In this document: positions 53,129 to 61,770 of the stretch, piece by piece
Layout: each line of letters opens with the position of its first letter
Numbering within the stretch: the first letter of the stretch is position 1
DNA from: Haloferax mediterranei ATCC 33500
Lineage (GTDB): Archaea; Halobacteriota; Halobacteria; Halobacteriales; Haloferacaceae
Reading direction: 5' to 3'
NCBI RefSeq assembly: GCF_000306765.2
Contig: NC_017941.2
Span: 1,364,001 to 1,428,000, forward strand
Length of the DNA: 64,000 nucleotides
Position numbers and translations under genes: made by a program
The notes under the pieces: model-generated
What the model saw: the letters and a program-made list of their open reading frames with translations, nothing else
What the model was told of the DNA's origin: nothing
Databases searched by the model: none

Positions 53129-53551
53129 ATGCCCATCACGAGCGACGACGAACTGCGCACGCTGTTCGACTACGAAACCATCGCGGTCGTCGGCTGTTCG
53201 GCGACGCCCGGCAAGGCGGCCCACGACATCCCCGAGTACATGCAGCGCCACGGCTATCGCGTGATTCCAGTCAACCCATTCCAAGACGAAATCCTCGGCG
53301 AGAAGGCGTACGACTCCCTTGCCGATGTCGAAGAAGACATCGACATCGTCGACGTGTTTCGCCCGTCTTCCGAGGCGGGCGGCATCGTTGACGACGCTAT
53401 CGAGCGCGCAAACGAGCGCGGCGATATCAAAGCAGTCTGGCTCCAACTTGGCATCCGCGACGACGAGGCCGCAACGCGTGCCGAAGGAGCGGGTCTCGAT
53501 TTCGTGCAGGACAAGTGCTACAAGAACGAGCACTCGCGGCTCATTGACTGA
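53129..53551 (+). CDS. CoA-binding domain protein
   Basis: A 140-residue Rossmann protein of the CoA-binding family (succinyl-CoA synthetase alpha-like N-domain). It opens with LFDYETIAVVGCSATPGKAAHDIPEYMQRHGYRVIPVNP, in which the VVGCSATPGK glycine loop contacts CoA. It ends in KAVWLQLGIRDDEAATRAEGAGLDFVQDKCYKNEH, with the conserved Cys/His-containing segment. No catalytic subunit is nearby; members of this family are thought to sense or carry CoA, and the exact role is unknown. Confidence 0.87.
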   Translation: MPITSDDELRTLFDYETIAVVGCSATPGKAAHDIPEYMQRHGYRVIPVNPFQDEILGEKAYDSLADVEEDIDIVDVFRPSSEAGGIVDDAIERANERGDIKAVWLQLGIRDDEAATRAEGAGLDFVQDKCYKNEHSRLID

Positions 53552-53631
53552 GCAGAACGTCCGAAGAGAGGGTGGAAACGAGGTCAACTCGTGACCGGTA
53601 ACACACCCAGAACCGAGTTACTGCAGTTTCG

Positions 53632-54612
53632 TTAGCCTTCCCAGGACTCGAAGTCGCCGTAAATGCCCTTCGAGAGGTACCGCTCTGAGGAGTCAGGGAA
53701 CACGGTCACGACAGAATCGTACGGGAGGTCGATTTCACCGGCGGCGGCGCGTTCGGCCACGTCGAGCGCGGCGAGAGAGTTCGCGGCCGCACTCGACGCG
53801 ACGAGGTGACCTTCCTCCGAGGCGAGCCGTTGCATCTCGGCGTGGCTGTCTCGGTCGGAAATTTGGACGATTTCGTCGACTAACTCGGGGTCGAACAGTT
53901 CGTTGGTGTCGGGGTTGTGCGTACCGATTCCTTCGGTTTTGTATGGGGCTTCTTCCACGTCGCGGTCGTGGAGCGTGGAGTACAGCGAGCCTTCGGGTTC
54001 GACGGCGGTAACGAAGGTTTCTTCGTGGTGTTCGCGCCCGTATCGGGCCATTCCCATGAGCGTTCCCGCGGTCCCGCACCCGGCGACGAGCGCGCCGACT
54101 TCGTTGTCGAGGGTGTCGTAAATCTCCGGGGCGGTGGTCTCGTAGTGCGCTTCGGGATTGAGCGGATTCGAGAACTGCTGCGGAACGACGGCGTCGTCGA
54201 GTTCCTCGGCAAGTTGGTGAGCGCGGTCGATAGCGCCGCCCATACCGTCTTCGGTGGGCGTGTTCACCACGTCGGCACCGAGCGCGCGCATGAGTGTCTG
54301 CTTTTCGACGCTGAATCGTTCGGGGACGACGAACACGGCACGAATACCGAGTTGCCCGGCGGCGACAGCAAGACCGATACCGGTGTTTCCGGCGGTCGGT
54401 TCGACGACGGTTCCTCCCTCGGGGAGTTCGCCCGATTCGAGCATCTGTTCGAGCATGTACTTGCCGATGCGGTCCTTGACGCTCGCGCCGGGGTTGAACG
54501 ACTCGAGTTTCGCGTAGACGGGTACCTCGTCGGGTGATGCGTGGACCCGGACGAGTGGCGTCTCGCCGATGGTGTCGAGCACCGAGTCGAAGGGTTCGCG
54601 GTGCGTGGTCAT
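53632..54612 (-). CDS. cysK: Cysteine synthase family PLP enzyme
   Basis: PLP-dependent beta-replacing enzyme of 326 residues (CysK/CysM type), forming cysteine from O-acetylserine (or O-phosphoserine) and sulfide. The Schiff-base lysine is in the FNPGASVKDRIGKYMLEQM segment near residue 46. The substrate loop is VEPTAGNTGIGLAVAAG near 72-88, and the phosphate-binding glycine loop is VAGCGTAGTLMGMARYG near 178-194. The Met at 54612 begins TTHREPFDSVLDTIGETPLV, a good start; a longer frame starts 13 codons upstream. Cystathionine beta-synthase activity is possible, but the CBS regulatory domain is absent. Confidence 0.9.
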   Translation of the reverse strand: MTTHREPFDSVLDTIGETPLVRVHASPDEVPVYAKLESFNPGASVKDRIGKYMLEQMLESGELPEGGTVVEPTAGNTGIGLAVAAGQLGIRAVFVVPERFSVEKQTLMRALGADVVNTPTEDGMGGAIDRAHQLAEELDDAVVPQQFSNPLNPEAHYETTAPEIYDTLDNEVGALVAGCGTAGTLMGMARYGREHHEETFVTAVEPEGSLYSTLHDRDVEEAPYKTEGIGTHNPDTNELFDPELVDEIVQISDRDSHAEMQRLASEEGHLVASSAAANSLAALDVAERAAAGEIDLPYDSVVTVFPDSSERYLSKGIYGDFESWEG

Positions 54613-54707
54613 ACGGGGGCAAATGTTGCCCCCGGTCCTGAACGTTTTCATCCGTTCGTCCGGGGTTCGTCGTCGGAGAAATAGCGGGGAAACCGGGGTT
54701 CGGAAGT

Positions 54708-55046
54708 CTACTGGTCCGTCGACGCGTTTTCGTCGCCGGCCGAATCAGCATCGTCGGACGCGTCGTCCGAGTCAGCGACCGAATCGGGCTGTACGTCCTC
54801 CGCTTCGGAGATGTGCGCCTGTGCGATGGCCGCGTCGAGGTCGACGCCTTGTTCTTCGGCAATCGCTTCGAGAATCGCCCGCTGTTCGGCGTTTTCGGCT
54901 TCGAGGCGGTCGACGCGCGCCTCCGTTTCATTGACGGTTTCTCTGACCTCGACGATTTGCTCGCGCAACTCGTTGAGCTTCTTGTACACGTCTTCGGCCA
55001 TCTCTGCGACCTTCTGGAGCTTCTTTGCGGTTCCTCCGAGTGCCAT
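54708..55046 (-). CDS. Small coiled-coil protein, DUF5798-like
   Basis: A 112-residue protein: a helical N-terminus (ALGGTAKKLQKVAEMAEDVY) and a long coiled coil (KLNELREQIVEVRETVNETE, ARVDRLEAENAEQRAILEAI), followed by an acidic Asp/Ser tail. I remember this haloarchaeal family as DUF5798, with no known function. The heptads suggest dimerisation. It lies between cysteine synthase and the ABC exporter operon, on the same strand as both. Confidence 0.65.
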   Translation of the reverse strand: MALGGTAKKLQKVAEMAEDVYKKLNELREQIVEVRETVNETEARVDRLEAENAEQRAILEAIAEEQGVDLDAAIAQAHISEAEDVQPDSVADSDDASDDADSAGDENASTDQ

Positions 55047-55145
55047 ATATCGCCCCTCGGACTCCGCGCTTGTACGAGTTCCGGTGCCAAATTATTGGGG
55101 GAGAGATGCATTGTCGGTCGAGGGTGACTGGTCGGTCCGGCGAGA

Positions 55146-56204
55146 CTACCCGAGTTCGTTCGGGTCGACCCGAGACACGACGACGCGCAACCCTACGAGC
55201 GAAACGAGTCCAACGACGACCAGACCAATGACGGCGGCTCGAGCACCGAGACCGGCAGTCCCGAGCGCCAGTTTCGCCGCCGTATTCGCGGGGTTGAGCG
55301 GCAGGAGCGACGTGCCAGCGAAGACGAGGAGTACGCCGAGCGAGTAGAGCAGTTGCGACGTACGGCGGTCGGGTGCCGTAATCGCCACGGTTGCGCCGAG
55401 TGTAACGACCACGGCTGTGAGACCAGCGACCAGCCCGAACAGCCACGTGACGTTGTCGATGCCGGTTCCATTGAGTTGGAGGAGGAGCATCCACGCGACC
55501 GCCTGAATCGGAGCCAACCCGCCTGCCGCGAGGAGTTTTCCGTCCACGACCGCCGAGAAACTCACGGGTGCGACGCGGAGGAGTTCGAGCGTTCCGCGAG
55601 CAACCTCCTCGGTCAGTGAGTCCACGACGAGCGACCCCGAGATGAAGACGGGAAGGAACAACAGGAGCGGGACGAGCACCGTGTAGGTGAAGCCGAAGTA
55701 CGGACTCGATTCTATCTCGACCGGCACGGGAAGCGGGTTCGTCGACAGGAACGCCCTCCGGTCGGCGCGCTCGTTTCGCTCCAGTTCGCGGAGTGCGTCG
55801 CGGAGTCGAACGACGACTGCCGTCGTCTCTACGCCCGTATCGGGCGCGACCGCCGAAACCTGTATGCGACCGTTCTCCCCCGTCGACGCCTCCAAGACGG
55901 CATCGACCTGCCGTTCTTCGAAGGCCGTCATCGCGGTCGACTGAGACGAGTACACGCGCCCGTCGAGTCCAGATTCGGACGCGACGGCGCGGAGCAAGTC
56001 CCTGACGGCATCCTCGTCGCCGGTGATGGCGACCTCGACCTGATAGCTCGCCGCACCCGGGTCGTACAGCGAGACGAGACCAACGACGAGGAACGACGAG
56101 AACGCCGCCACGAACAACTGGATGGCCAGCGCCAGTACGATGGTCTTCTCCTTCCGTAGACTACCGAGTTCGCGCCGAGCGATGGCGAATCGTGGGTTAC
56201 CCAA
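55146..56204 (-). CDS. ABC-2 type permease (NatB-like)
   Basis: A 352-residue permease, third gene of the exporter operon. The first transmembrane helix (IVLALAIQLFVAAFSSFLV) is followed by a large external domain of about 120 residues, then five or six helices including FLPVFISGSLVVDSLTEEVARGTLELLRVAPVS, which is the conserved cytoplasmic loop of ABC-2 permeases. The start overlaps the upstream permease-protease gene by eight bases, so they share one mRNA. The exported substrate is unknown; Na+ export by NatAB-type systems is the archetype. Confidence 0.85.
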   Translation of the reverse strand: MGNPRFAIARRELGSLRKEKTIVLALAIQLFVAAFSSFLVVGLVSLYDPGAASYQVEVAITGDEDAVRDLLRAVASESGLDGRVYSSQSTAMTAFEERQVDAVLEASTGENGRIQVSAVAPDTGVETTAVVVRLRDALRELERNERADRRAFLSTNPLPVPVEIESSPYFGFTYTVLVPLLLFLPVFISGSLVVDSLTEEVARGTLELLRVAPVSFSAVVDGKLLAAGGLAPIQAVAWMLLLQLNGTGIDNVTWLFGLVAGLTAVVVTLGATVAITAPDRRTSQLLYSLGVLLVFAGTSLLPLNPANTAAKLALGTAGLGARAAVIGLVVVGLVSLVGLRVVVSRVDPNELG

Positions 56205-58065
56205 GGGCCGTCACCACCTGCAGGTTGTAGACGAGGTGAATGCCAATCGCCCCGACGAGCGATAGAGCGTAGGCGGATTTCCCCCGACTCGCGCCGAGTG
56301 CGGTGACGCTTGCTGTCACGGCATGGAGCACGAGCGGCGCGAGGAGCAACCCGACCGCAACGACGATACTGATGCCAGTCGCGTCGGCGACGCCCACGCC
56401 TGCCGGGGCGAATGCGGTCTGCCCGAGTGTGAGCGACTGGAGTCCGGCGATTTGGGCGATAGCTGTGAACTTCTCGCCCACGAAAAAACCGAGGCCGGAG
56501 AGGCCGCCGAGGACGAGTGACGTGCGGACCGTCCGCGCAAAGCGAGCGTTCTCGAAGGCGGCGTAGACGTGGAGACTCTTGGCGAGTTCTTCGACGACTG
56601 CGACCGCAACCAGAATGAGCGGGACGGTCACGTCGATTGGGAGAACGAACAACACGGCGATAGCGAGGAGTTCGGCGATGAAGACAAACGGAATGGACAG
56701 CGCCGACAGTGATGCAATCGACCGCGGACGCGAGATGCGACTGTCGAGCGCGTCGAGGAACTTGAGCGGAACCGACCGCTGGGTGAACATATCTTCTTCG
56801 CGGTAGACGCCGATTCCGAGGAGGAACAATACGACTGCGGCGAGGAGAATCGGGCCGACCGAGAAGGCGAACTCACCGAGCGGGATTGCATCGCCGCCCA
56901 AGTCGCGGACGACGAGTGTCAAAGGCGAGATGAGCGCGATTGGCGTAACGTTCGTGAAGATGGCCGGGACGAAGGTGTACGTCGTCAAGAACACCGAGAC
57001 GGTGACCGTCACGAACGTGAGTTCTTTGAACGACCGGGCGAACATCGCGCCGACGAACGTCGCCGCGAGGAACAAGAGACCGATTGGGACGACGGCCGCA
57101 ACGGAGACGAACCCGCCGCCGACGGCCATCGCGATGGCGGCGGTGATACCGACCATCCCGAGCAGGTACGGAAGCGTCTTCCCGGCGACGATGTCGCCCG
57201 GCGAGATGGGTGCGACGAGTAGGAGTTCGCCGCGTCGGTTGATTCGCTCGTTGAGGATGCTCGACCCGTACGCCTGAATCACGAAATTCATCGGCACGAG
57301 GAAGACGAACGCGAGGACGAGCGACGCGAAGGGGAACGGCGGATTGATGCTCGCGGGCGACCCGCTGGTGTCGCCGCCGAAGAGACTCGCTGCTCCACCG
57401 AGCGGCGACGCACCGATTTTGCCGTCGTCCGCGGCCGCGGCATCGGATGGGGCCGTTCCGGCTCCAGTCGAGCCATCTCCACTCACTGTGCCGGTGGAGG
57501 AACCGCTTCCGTCTGTTCCGTCCGTACCCGACGAACCGCCGGAGCCATCCCCGGCCGCACCAGCGCCGCCAGAGCTATCGTCGACCCGGCTTCCTGCGGG
57601 GACGAGTGCACCACGCTCCCGGTACTGGAGGTTGACGACGACGGGGAACGCCGCGGATTGATTCTCCTCGCGGACCATCTGCCGCTCGTTGTACGACTGA
57701 ACTGCATCCCTGAACGCTCCGTAAGCTGCGTCTCCGGTTCGCGTGTCGGCCACGGAGACGTGCCGTTCGGTGACGATGAGTTCGACGTTCGGGTCCGATA
57801 TCGGTCTCGGGTCGAGCGTCGGTGACTGGTCGACTGCGTCGTAATACGGGCTGTCGGATGCGATTCCGACTCGGTAGAGGTCGCGGTCGAGGGCGGCTCC
57901 GCTTCCCGCTGCTCCGGCGGCGATGCCCCCAGCAACCAGTACAGCGATGAGTCCGAGAACGACTGTTTTGCGGTCGAGTGTACCGGCCGAACGCGACACC
58001 TCCCACCGGGCGATTCGGAAGATAGCGCGTGCGTGCGCGACGAGCCGCGTCTTGCGGTCAGTCAC
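56197..58065 (-). CDS. ABC-2 permease fused to a PrsW/CPBP-type intramembrane protease
   Basis: A 622-residue protein. The first 430 residues are an ABC-2 permease: one helix, a soluble external domain with a long Gly/Ser/Thr spacer (about 175-215), then a helix bundle with SILNERINRRGELLLVAPISPGDIVAGKTL, the ABC-contact loop. Residues about 445-622 are a further membrane domain carrying every PrsW-type motif: EExxK at E492-E493/K496, FxxxE with E531, a His at 581 and HxxxN at H610/N614. PrsW and CPBP proteins are glutamate/histidine intramembrane peptidases. The C-terminal domain might process a transported peptide, but that is a guess. The gene overlaps the ATPase gene by four bases. Confidence 0.82.
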   Translation of the reverse strand: MTDRKTRLVAHARAIFRIARWEVSRSAGTLDRKTVVLGLIAVLVAGGIAAGAAGSGAALDRDLYRVGIASDSPYYDAVDQSPTLDPRPISDPNVELIVTERHVSVADTRTGDAAYGAFRDAVQSYNERQMVREENQSAAFPVVVNLQYRERGALVPAGSRVDDSSGGAGAAGDGSGGSSGTDGTDGSGSSTGTVSGDGSTGAGTAPSDAAAADDGKIGASPLGGAASLFGGDTSGSPASINPPFPFASLVLAFVFLVPMNFVIQAYGSSILNERINRRGELLLVAPISPGDIVAGKTLPYLLGMVGITAAIAMAVGGGFVSVAAVVPIGLLFLAATFVGAMFARSFKELTFVTVTVSVFLTTYTFVPAIFTNVTPIALISPLTLVVRDLGGDAIPLGEFAFSVGPILLAAVVLFLLGIGVYREEDMFTQRSVPLKFLDALDSRISRPRSIASLSALSIPFVFIAELLAIAVLFVLPIDVTVPLILVAVAVVEELAKSLHVYAAFENARFARTVRTSLVLGGLSGLGFFVGEKFTAIAQIAGLQSLTLGQTAFAPAGVGVADATGISIVVAVGLLLAPLVLHAVTASVTALGASRGKSAYALSLVGAIGIHLVYNLQVVTALG

Positions 58066-58979
58066 GACCGCCCGCGACCCCCTTCCGCGGTACTCTTCGT
58101 CGGTGCTTCTCCGGCGAGTCGGAGGAAGATATCCTCCAGTGATGGCTCGTCGGTTCGGATGTCGGCGACGCGACCGCCCGCCGACTCGGCCGCCTCGCGG
58201 AGTGCTTCCACCTCGGCCATGTCGTCGACGACGGCGACGTGGCGGGTACCGTCAGGACCGGCTTCCGTCTCAGTCTCGGGAAGTGAAACCGTCGTGTAGA
58301 CGCGGTAGGTCGTCTCGCCGTGTTTCTCACGAATCTCGGGAATCGTTCCGCGGGCGATTATCTCGCCGCGGTTCATGATGACCACGCGGTCGCAGATGGA
58401 TTCGACGTGAAACAGGTTGTGAGCGCTGAAGACGACGGTCTTGTCTTCGTCGCGGAGTTCCTGTACGAAATCGAGGACGACGTTCGTCGTCAGCGGGTCG
58501 AGACCGCTCGCGGGTTCGTCGTAGATGAGCAAGTCCGGGTCGTTGACGAGGGAGCGAGCGATTGCGACCTTCCGCTTCATTCCCTTCGACATGTCGCCGA
58601 GGCGTCTGTCGCGGTATTCGAGGTCGAGACGGTCGAGTACCGCCCCGGTCCGGTCGTCGGCCACGCCGCGGGGGACGTCGTACAGGTCCGCGAAAAATCG
58701 GAGGTACGACCGCGGCGTCATGTCCTCGTAGAGCGGCGACTCTTCGGGGAGAAACCCGAGTTTCCGGCGCATCTCGGGGTCTTCGGGGTCGAACCCGAGC
58801 ACCGACGCCGTGCCGGAAGTGGGTTCGACGAGTCCGGCGAGCATCTTCAGCGTCGTCGTCTTTCCCGCGCCGTTTGGGCCGACGATGCCGAACACCTCGC
58901 CCGACTCGACCGAGAAGTCGCTGCCCACGACGGCCGGAAAGTCGCCGTAGGTCTTTCGCAGGTTCTCGACCGTAATCAT
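58062..58979 (-). CDS. ABC transporter ATPase (NatA-like exporter)
   Basis: A 305-residue ATPase, first gene of a three-gene leftward exporter operon. Walker A is FGIVGPNGAGKTTTLKMLAG near residues 31-50. The signature is RRLGDMSKGMKRKVAIARSL (a variant in which the canonical LSGGQ is MSKGM), and Walker B LLIYDEPASGLDPLT. The last 90 residues form the regulatory tail common to this family (RGTIPEIREKHGETTYRVYT and the final ESAGGRVADIRTDEPSLEDIF). Downstream are two ABC-2 permeases. An ATP-driven exporter of cations, peptides or lipids is expected. Confidence 0.92.
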   Translation of the reverse strand: MITVENLRKTYGDFPAVVGSDFSVESGEVFGIVGPNGAGKTTTLKMLAGLVEPTSGTASVLGFDPEDPEMRRKLGFLPEESPLYEDMTPRSYLRFFADLYDVPRGVADDRTGAVLDRLDLEYRDRRLGDMSKGMKRKVAIARSLVNDPDLLIYDEPASGLDPLTTNVVLDFVQELRDEDKTVVFSAHNLFHVESICDRVVIMNRGEIIARGTIPEIREKHGETTYRVYTTVSLPETETEAGPDGTRHVAVVDDMAEVEALREAAESAGGRVADIRTDEPSLEDIFLRLAGEAPTKSTAEGGRGRS

Positions 58980-59321
58980 TGACGGAACGTTCGGGTAGCC
59001 ACGAATAAATGGTTCGTGCGGAATTTCAGAACTGATAGGCTTCCCCTCCGCGGGACAACAGTTTCGTCCCTCTCACGGCGAATGGTCGGGCATGCCCGCT
59101 GAGGATTTTCGTCGCCCGAGTTCGTCCGCTTCGTCGGTGGGGTTGTGGCCGGGGCGCTTCTCGCTTACGTCGCCAACGCCGAGTCGTAGGTGGTGTCTGG
59201 GTTAGCAGTGGCGCTTACCGGACTGGGCGGGCTGTTTCTCGTCATCGGCGTGGTTGGGGCCGGCGTGATGAAGTTCCGAAAAAGGTCGTAGTCGAACTGC
59301 CGCCGTGTCGGCGCGCGTCGT
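58980..59321. other. 342-base region between the ABC exporter and the dehydrogenase
   Basis: It contains the broken small membrane-protein gene described separately (59093-59291) and, to its left, the promoter region of the ABC operon. The sequence just upstream of the ATPase start is GC-rich without a convincing TATA box. I see no RNA gene or other repeat. Confidence 0.4.
59093..59291 (+). pseudogene. Broken small membrane-protein gene
   Basis: Downstream of an ATG at 59093 the frame reads MPAEDFRRPSS and stops. A neighbouring frame reads EFVRFVGGVVAGALLAYVANAES followed by TAG, and the same frame continues with LAVALTGLGGLFLVIGVVGAGVMKF and a basic end. The two hydrophobic segments look like one two-helix protein damaged by a one-base shift and an internal TAG (59187-59189). 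A real small protein of 34 residues starting at a GTG after the TAG is the alternative. Confidence 0.35.
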
Positions 59322-60182
59322 CTACTCGTACTCGTAGAAGCCCTTGCCCGTCTTCTTACCGAGGTCACCAGCGGCGACTTTGCGCTTGAGCAGGTACGCC
59401 GGTTTGTAGCGGTCGCCGAGTTCCTCGAAGAGCGTCTCGGAGGCGTCGAGACAGATGTCGAGACCGATGTGGTCGGCGAGGGTGAGCGGGCCCATCGGGA
59501 CGTTCGTACCGAGGGTCATGCCGCGGTCGATATCCTCCTTCGAGGCGACGCCTTCGTCGTAGGCGCGGATACCCTCGTTGAGCCACGGCATGAGAATGCG
59601 GTTGGTGACGAACCCGGGTTTGTCGTCGGATTCCCACGTCTCCTTGCCGAGGTCTTCGGAGAACTCGTGGGCAAACTCGACGACTTCGGGGTCGGTCTTC
59701 TCGCCGCGGACGACTTCGACGCCCTTCATGATGGGGACGGGGTTCATGAAGTGAAGCCCGACGACCAGTTCGGGTCGGTCCGTCGCGGCCGCGATAGTCG
59801 TAATCGAGAGGGTGCTCGTGTTCGTCGCGAGAACGACGCCTTCGGGGACGATTTCGTCGAGGTCCGCGAAGATGTCGCGTTTGATGTCCATGTTCTCGAC
59901 GGCCGCCTCGATGACGAGGTCACACTTGGTGAGGTCTTCGAGGTCGGTCGTTCCGAGGATGCGGTTTTTCGTCGCCTCGGCTTCGTCCTCGGTCATCTTT
60001 TCCTTCTCGACGAACTGCGAGAGACTGTCGTCGATGGCAGAAAGACCGTTCTCGACGTACTCGTCTTTGAGGTCGCGCATAATCACGTCGTAGCCACTCA
60101 TCGCGGCGACCTGCGCGATTCCGTTACCCATCGTTCCAGCGCCGACGACGCCCACCGTGTCAATGTCGTTCGTACCGTGCAT
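59322..60182 (-). CDS. 3-hydroxyacyl-CoA dehydrogenase
   Basis: NAD-dependent oxidation of 3-hydroxyacyl-CoA to 3-ketoacyl-CoA, the third beta-oxidation step. The 286-residue protein has the NAD motif [24 protein letters not shown] near residues 9-32. The catalytic-His region is [19 protein letters not shown] (His near residue 138). The C-terminal domain carries [17 protein letters not shown] and [19 protein letters not shown]. The Met chosen (60182) gives [15 protein letters not shown]; the longer frame upstream crosses the next gene's promoter. It is the free-standing short type, not fused to enoyl-CoA hydratase. Confidence 0.93.
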   Translation of the reverse strand: MHGTNDIDTVGVVGAGTMGNGIAQVAAMSGYDVIMRDLKDEYVENGLSAIDDSLSQFVEKEKMTEDEAEATKNRILGTTDLEDLTKCDLVIEAAVENMDIKRDIFADLDEIVPEGVVLATNTSTLSITTIAAATDRPELVVGLHFMNPVPIMKGVEVVRGEKTDPEVVEFAHEFSEDLGKETWESDDKPGFVTNRILMPWLNEGIRAYDEGVASKEDIDRGMTLGTNVPMGPLTLADHIGLDICLDASETLFEELGDRYKPAYLLKRKVAAGDLGKKTGKGFYEYE

Positions 60183-60297
60183 GTGCAGCACTGCGCAAGG
60201 TGGCGAGGTAAAACTTGCCGAAGCGTCCAAAATAGTGACAAACTCGTGACTATCACGGAAACGCTCAAGTTCGGGGCCGAAATGGAGATATGCAACG

Positions 60298-61443
60298 GTG
60301 ACTGGCGCGAATGACACGGGCAAACACAACGGCGGCGGCGCTGAAGGGGGAATGGGGGACGTGCAGGATCACCTAAACGACGCCAACGAACAGTCGACAG
60401 AGACAGACGAACAACCGGCCGGCACGGATGGGGGTCCGACCGATTCGGATGGGGGTCTGAACGATTCGGACAACCATCCGACGGATGCCGACGGGCATGC
60501 AACGGACACTGACGAGCAACCAACCGATACTGACGAGCAACCAACCGATACTGACGAGTACGCAATCGAGCCCGGTGAGTATTCGCCGGAATACGGCGAG
60601 TACGCAGCCGAAACTGACGAACTTCCCACGGACACCGACGAGGCGATAGAGCACCTCCTCAGACCGCGTCCGTACGACGCGCCCGACGCCGTTCCGGGCG
60701 GGCTACAAGACCTGAAGTACATCGGCCCAGCGACGGCCGACGCGCTCTCCGCGTCGAACATCGACGCGGGAGCCATCGTCGACGGGGAAGTGTGCTACCG
60801 CGACCTCGTCGAGGCCGGCGTCAATTCCGGCGTCGCGGCGAAGATTCGACGCTGGCACTCGCTGTCGTGGTCGTTCGGGTCGGGAGACGACCTGGACCGC
60901 CGGTCCTCGCAGGTTCGGGGGTTGGGAGACGACGAACGCGAATGGGTCGCCGCGAGTTCCGGCGATTGGGGGTCCGCCGATGACGCAGACGAGTCGTCCG
61001 GTGATTGGACGCCCACGGGGCAGACTGCGGCGTCGAACGGGCCGAACCGGGACGGCGACTGGACACCCACGGGGACGGAGTCGTCAGACGATGAAACCCC
61101 GACCCAGTCGGAGGACTGGACACCAACCGGGAACACAGAAACGAAAGGGGACAGCCCGAACCGAGGGGGCGACTGGACGCCGCGCGGACAAGCCGATACG
61201 TCGGCTGACGGGTCCGGAGACGCGCTTGCTGCTGAGGTCGCGTGGCGCGAGCGGTCGAAGCCGGAGCCGCTGACGACGCTCGATGGAATCGACGAGGACA
61301 ACGCCGAGCTACTCGCCGAGGCCGGCGTCCGCTCCGTCCGGCGACTCGCCACCGCGGACCCGGAACACGTAGCAGATGCACTCCAAATCGACCCGACCGT
61401 CGTTAGCGCGTGGAAGTCACAAGCGCGTGACGCGATGGAGTGA
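60298..61443 (+). CDS. Helix-hairpin-helix protein with low-complexity repeats
   Basis: A 381-residue protein with a GTG start (the ATG at residue 19 is an alternative). The first 120 residues are Asp/Thr/Glu-rich with TDTDEQP-type repeats. A helix-hairpin-helix segment follows (about 135-190: [20 protein letters not shown], then [13 protein letters not shown]). Residues 220-300 carry four copies of a GDWTPTG-like motif and a variant GDWGSAD. The C-terminus holds a second helix-hairpin-helix (about 323-378: [40 protein letters not shown]). HhH pairs bind DNA without sequence specificity. I recall haloarchaeal domain families of this type (such as DUF7409), but the name is uncertain. Confidence 0.7.
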   Translation: MTGANDTGKHNGGGAEGGMGDVQDHLNDANEQSTETDEQPAGTDGGPTDSDGGLNDSDNHPTDADGHATDTDEQPTDTDEQPTDTDEYAIEPGEYSPEYGEYAAETDELPTDTDEAIEHLLRPRPYDAPDAVPGGLQDLKYIGPATADALSASNIDAGAIVDGEVCYRDLVEAGVNSGVAAKIRRWHSLSWSFGSGDDLDRRSSQVRGLGDDEREWVAASSGDWGSADDADESSGDWTPTGQTAASNGPNRDGDWTPTGTESSDDETPTQSEDWTPTGNTETKGDSPNRGGDWTPRGQADTSADGSGDALAAEVAWRERSKPEPLTTLDGIDEDNAELLAEAGVRSVRRLATADPEHVADALQIDPTVVSAWKSQARDAME

Positions 61444-61492
61444 GGCAACCGGCAAATCGGCGGAGGTCGCCAGCGAACGACCCTCCGAACAT

Positions 61493-61510
61493 TTACTATA
61501 TATGTAGTAA
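61493..61510. promoter_or_regulatory. Perfect inverted repeat upstream of the fbp leader
   Basis: TTACTATATATGTAGTAA is an 18-base inverted repeat with six-base arms. It contains TACT, eight bases, AGTA, which is close to the TrmB-type operator known in Halobacterium (TACT-N7/8-GAGTA), except that the right half reads TAGTA. Because TrmB controls gluconeogenic genes, a site near fbp is plausible, although it lies about 110 bases ahead of the likely TATA box. It may also belong to another regulator. Confidence 0.4.
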
Positions 61511-61599
61511 GTTCTATTCATGGCACAAATTGCCGTAATATTTGGTTAGGACCTCCATAAACGCAAAATTCGGCATAATCTCCAAAGCGCCCTAGACGT

Positions 61600-61615
61600 A
61601 GTTTTTATATACTGG
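61600..61615 (+). promoter_or_regulatory. TATA-type promoter of the fbp unit
   Basis: TAGTTTTTATATACTG, with the TATA-like TTTATATA near 61604-61611, lies about 26-32 bases ahead of the ATG at 61636. This fits a leaderless transcript whose first codon is the leader ORF and not fbp itself. Confidence 0.55.
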
Positions 61616-61635
61616 GTTACACCATCTTGAACCAG

Positions 61636-61770
61636 ATGATGTCCGGTTCCGACACGACCGTCGCCTCCCCGCAGGCGGTCTCTACGTCCCCGACAGCCTC
61701 CGGTCTCGGTTCCCGTCTCGATGGAACCGTGGCGCGCACGTCTCGCGGTCCCTCCGAGGGGTGTCTGTAA
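61636..61770 (+). CDS. 44-codon leader ORF coupled to fbp
   Basis: An ATG-ATG start 26-32 bases behind the TATA-like box opens a 44-residue frame rich in Ser, Thr and Gly ([20 protein letters not shown]). Its stop TAA shares a base with the fbp ATG as TAATG. The position makes it the first ORF on a leaderless mRNA, so it may serve as a leader peptide that delivers ribosomes to fbp. No recognised domain. Its coding nature is moderately supported by the start, promoter spacing and stop-start overlap. Confidence 0.45.
   Translation: MMSGSDTTVASPQAVSTSPTASGLGSRLDGTVARTSRGPSEGCL

Noticed and set aside
60510-60555. Short direct repeats of ACTGACGAGCAACCAACCGAT
   Set aside because: They encode the TDTDEQP repeats of the helix-hairpin-helix protein and need no separate explanation.
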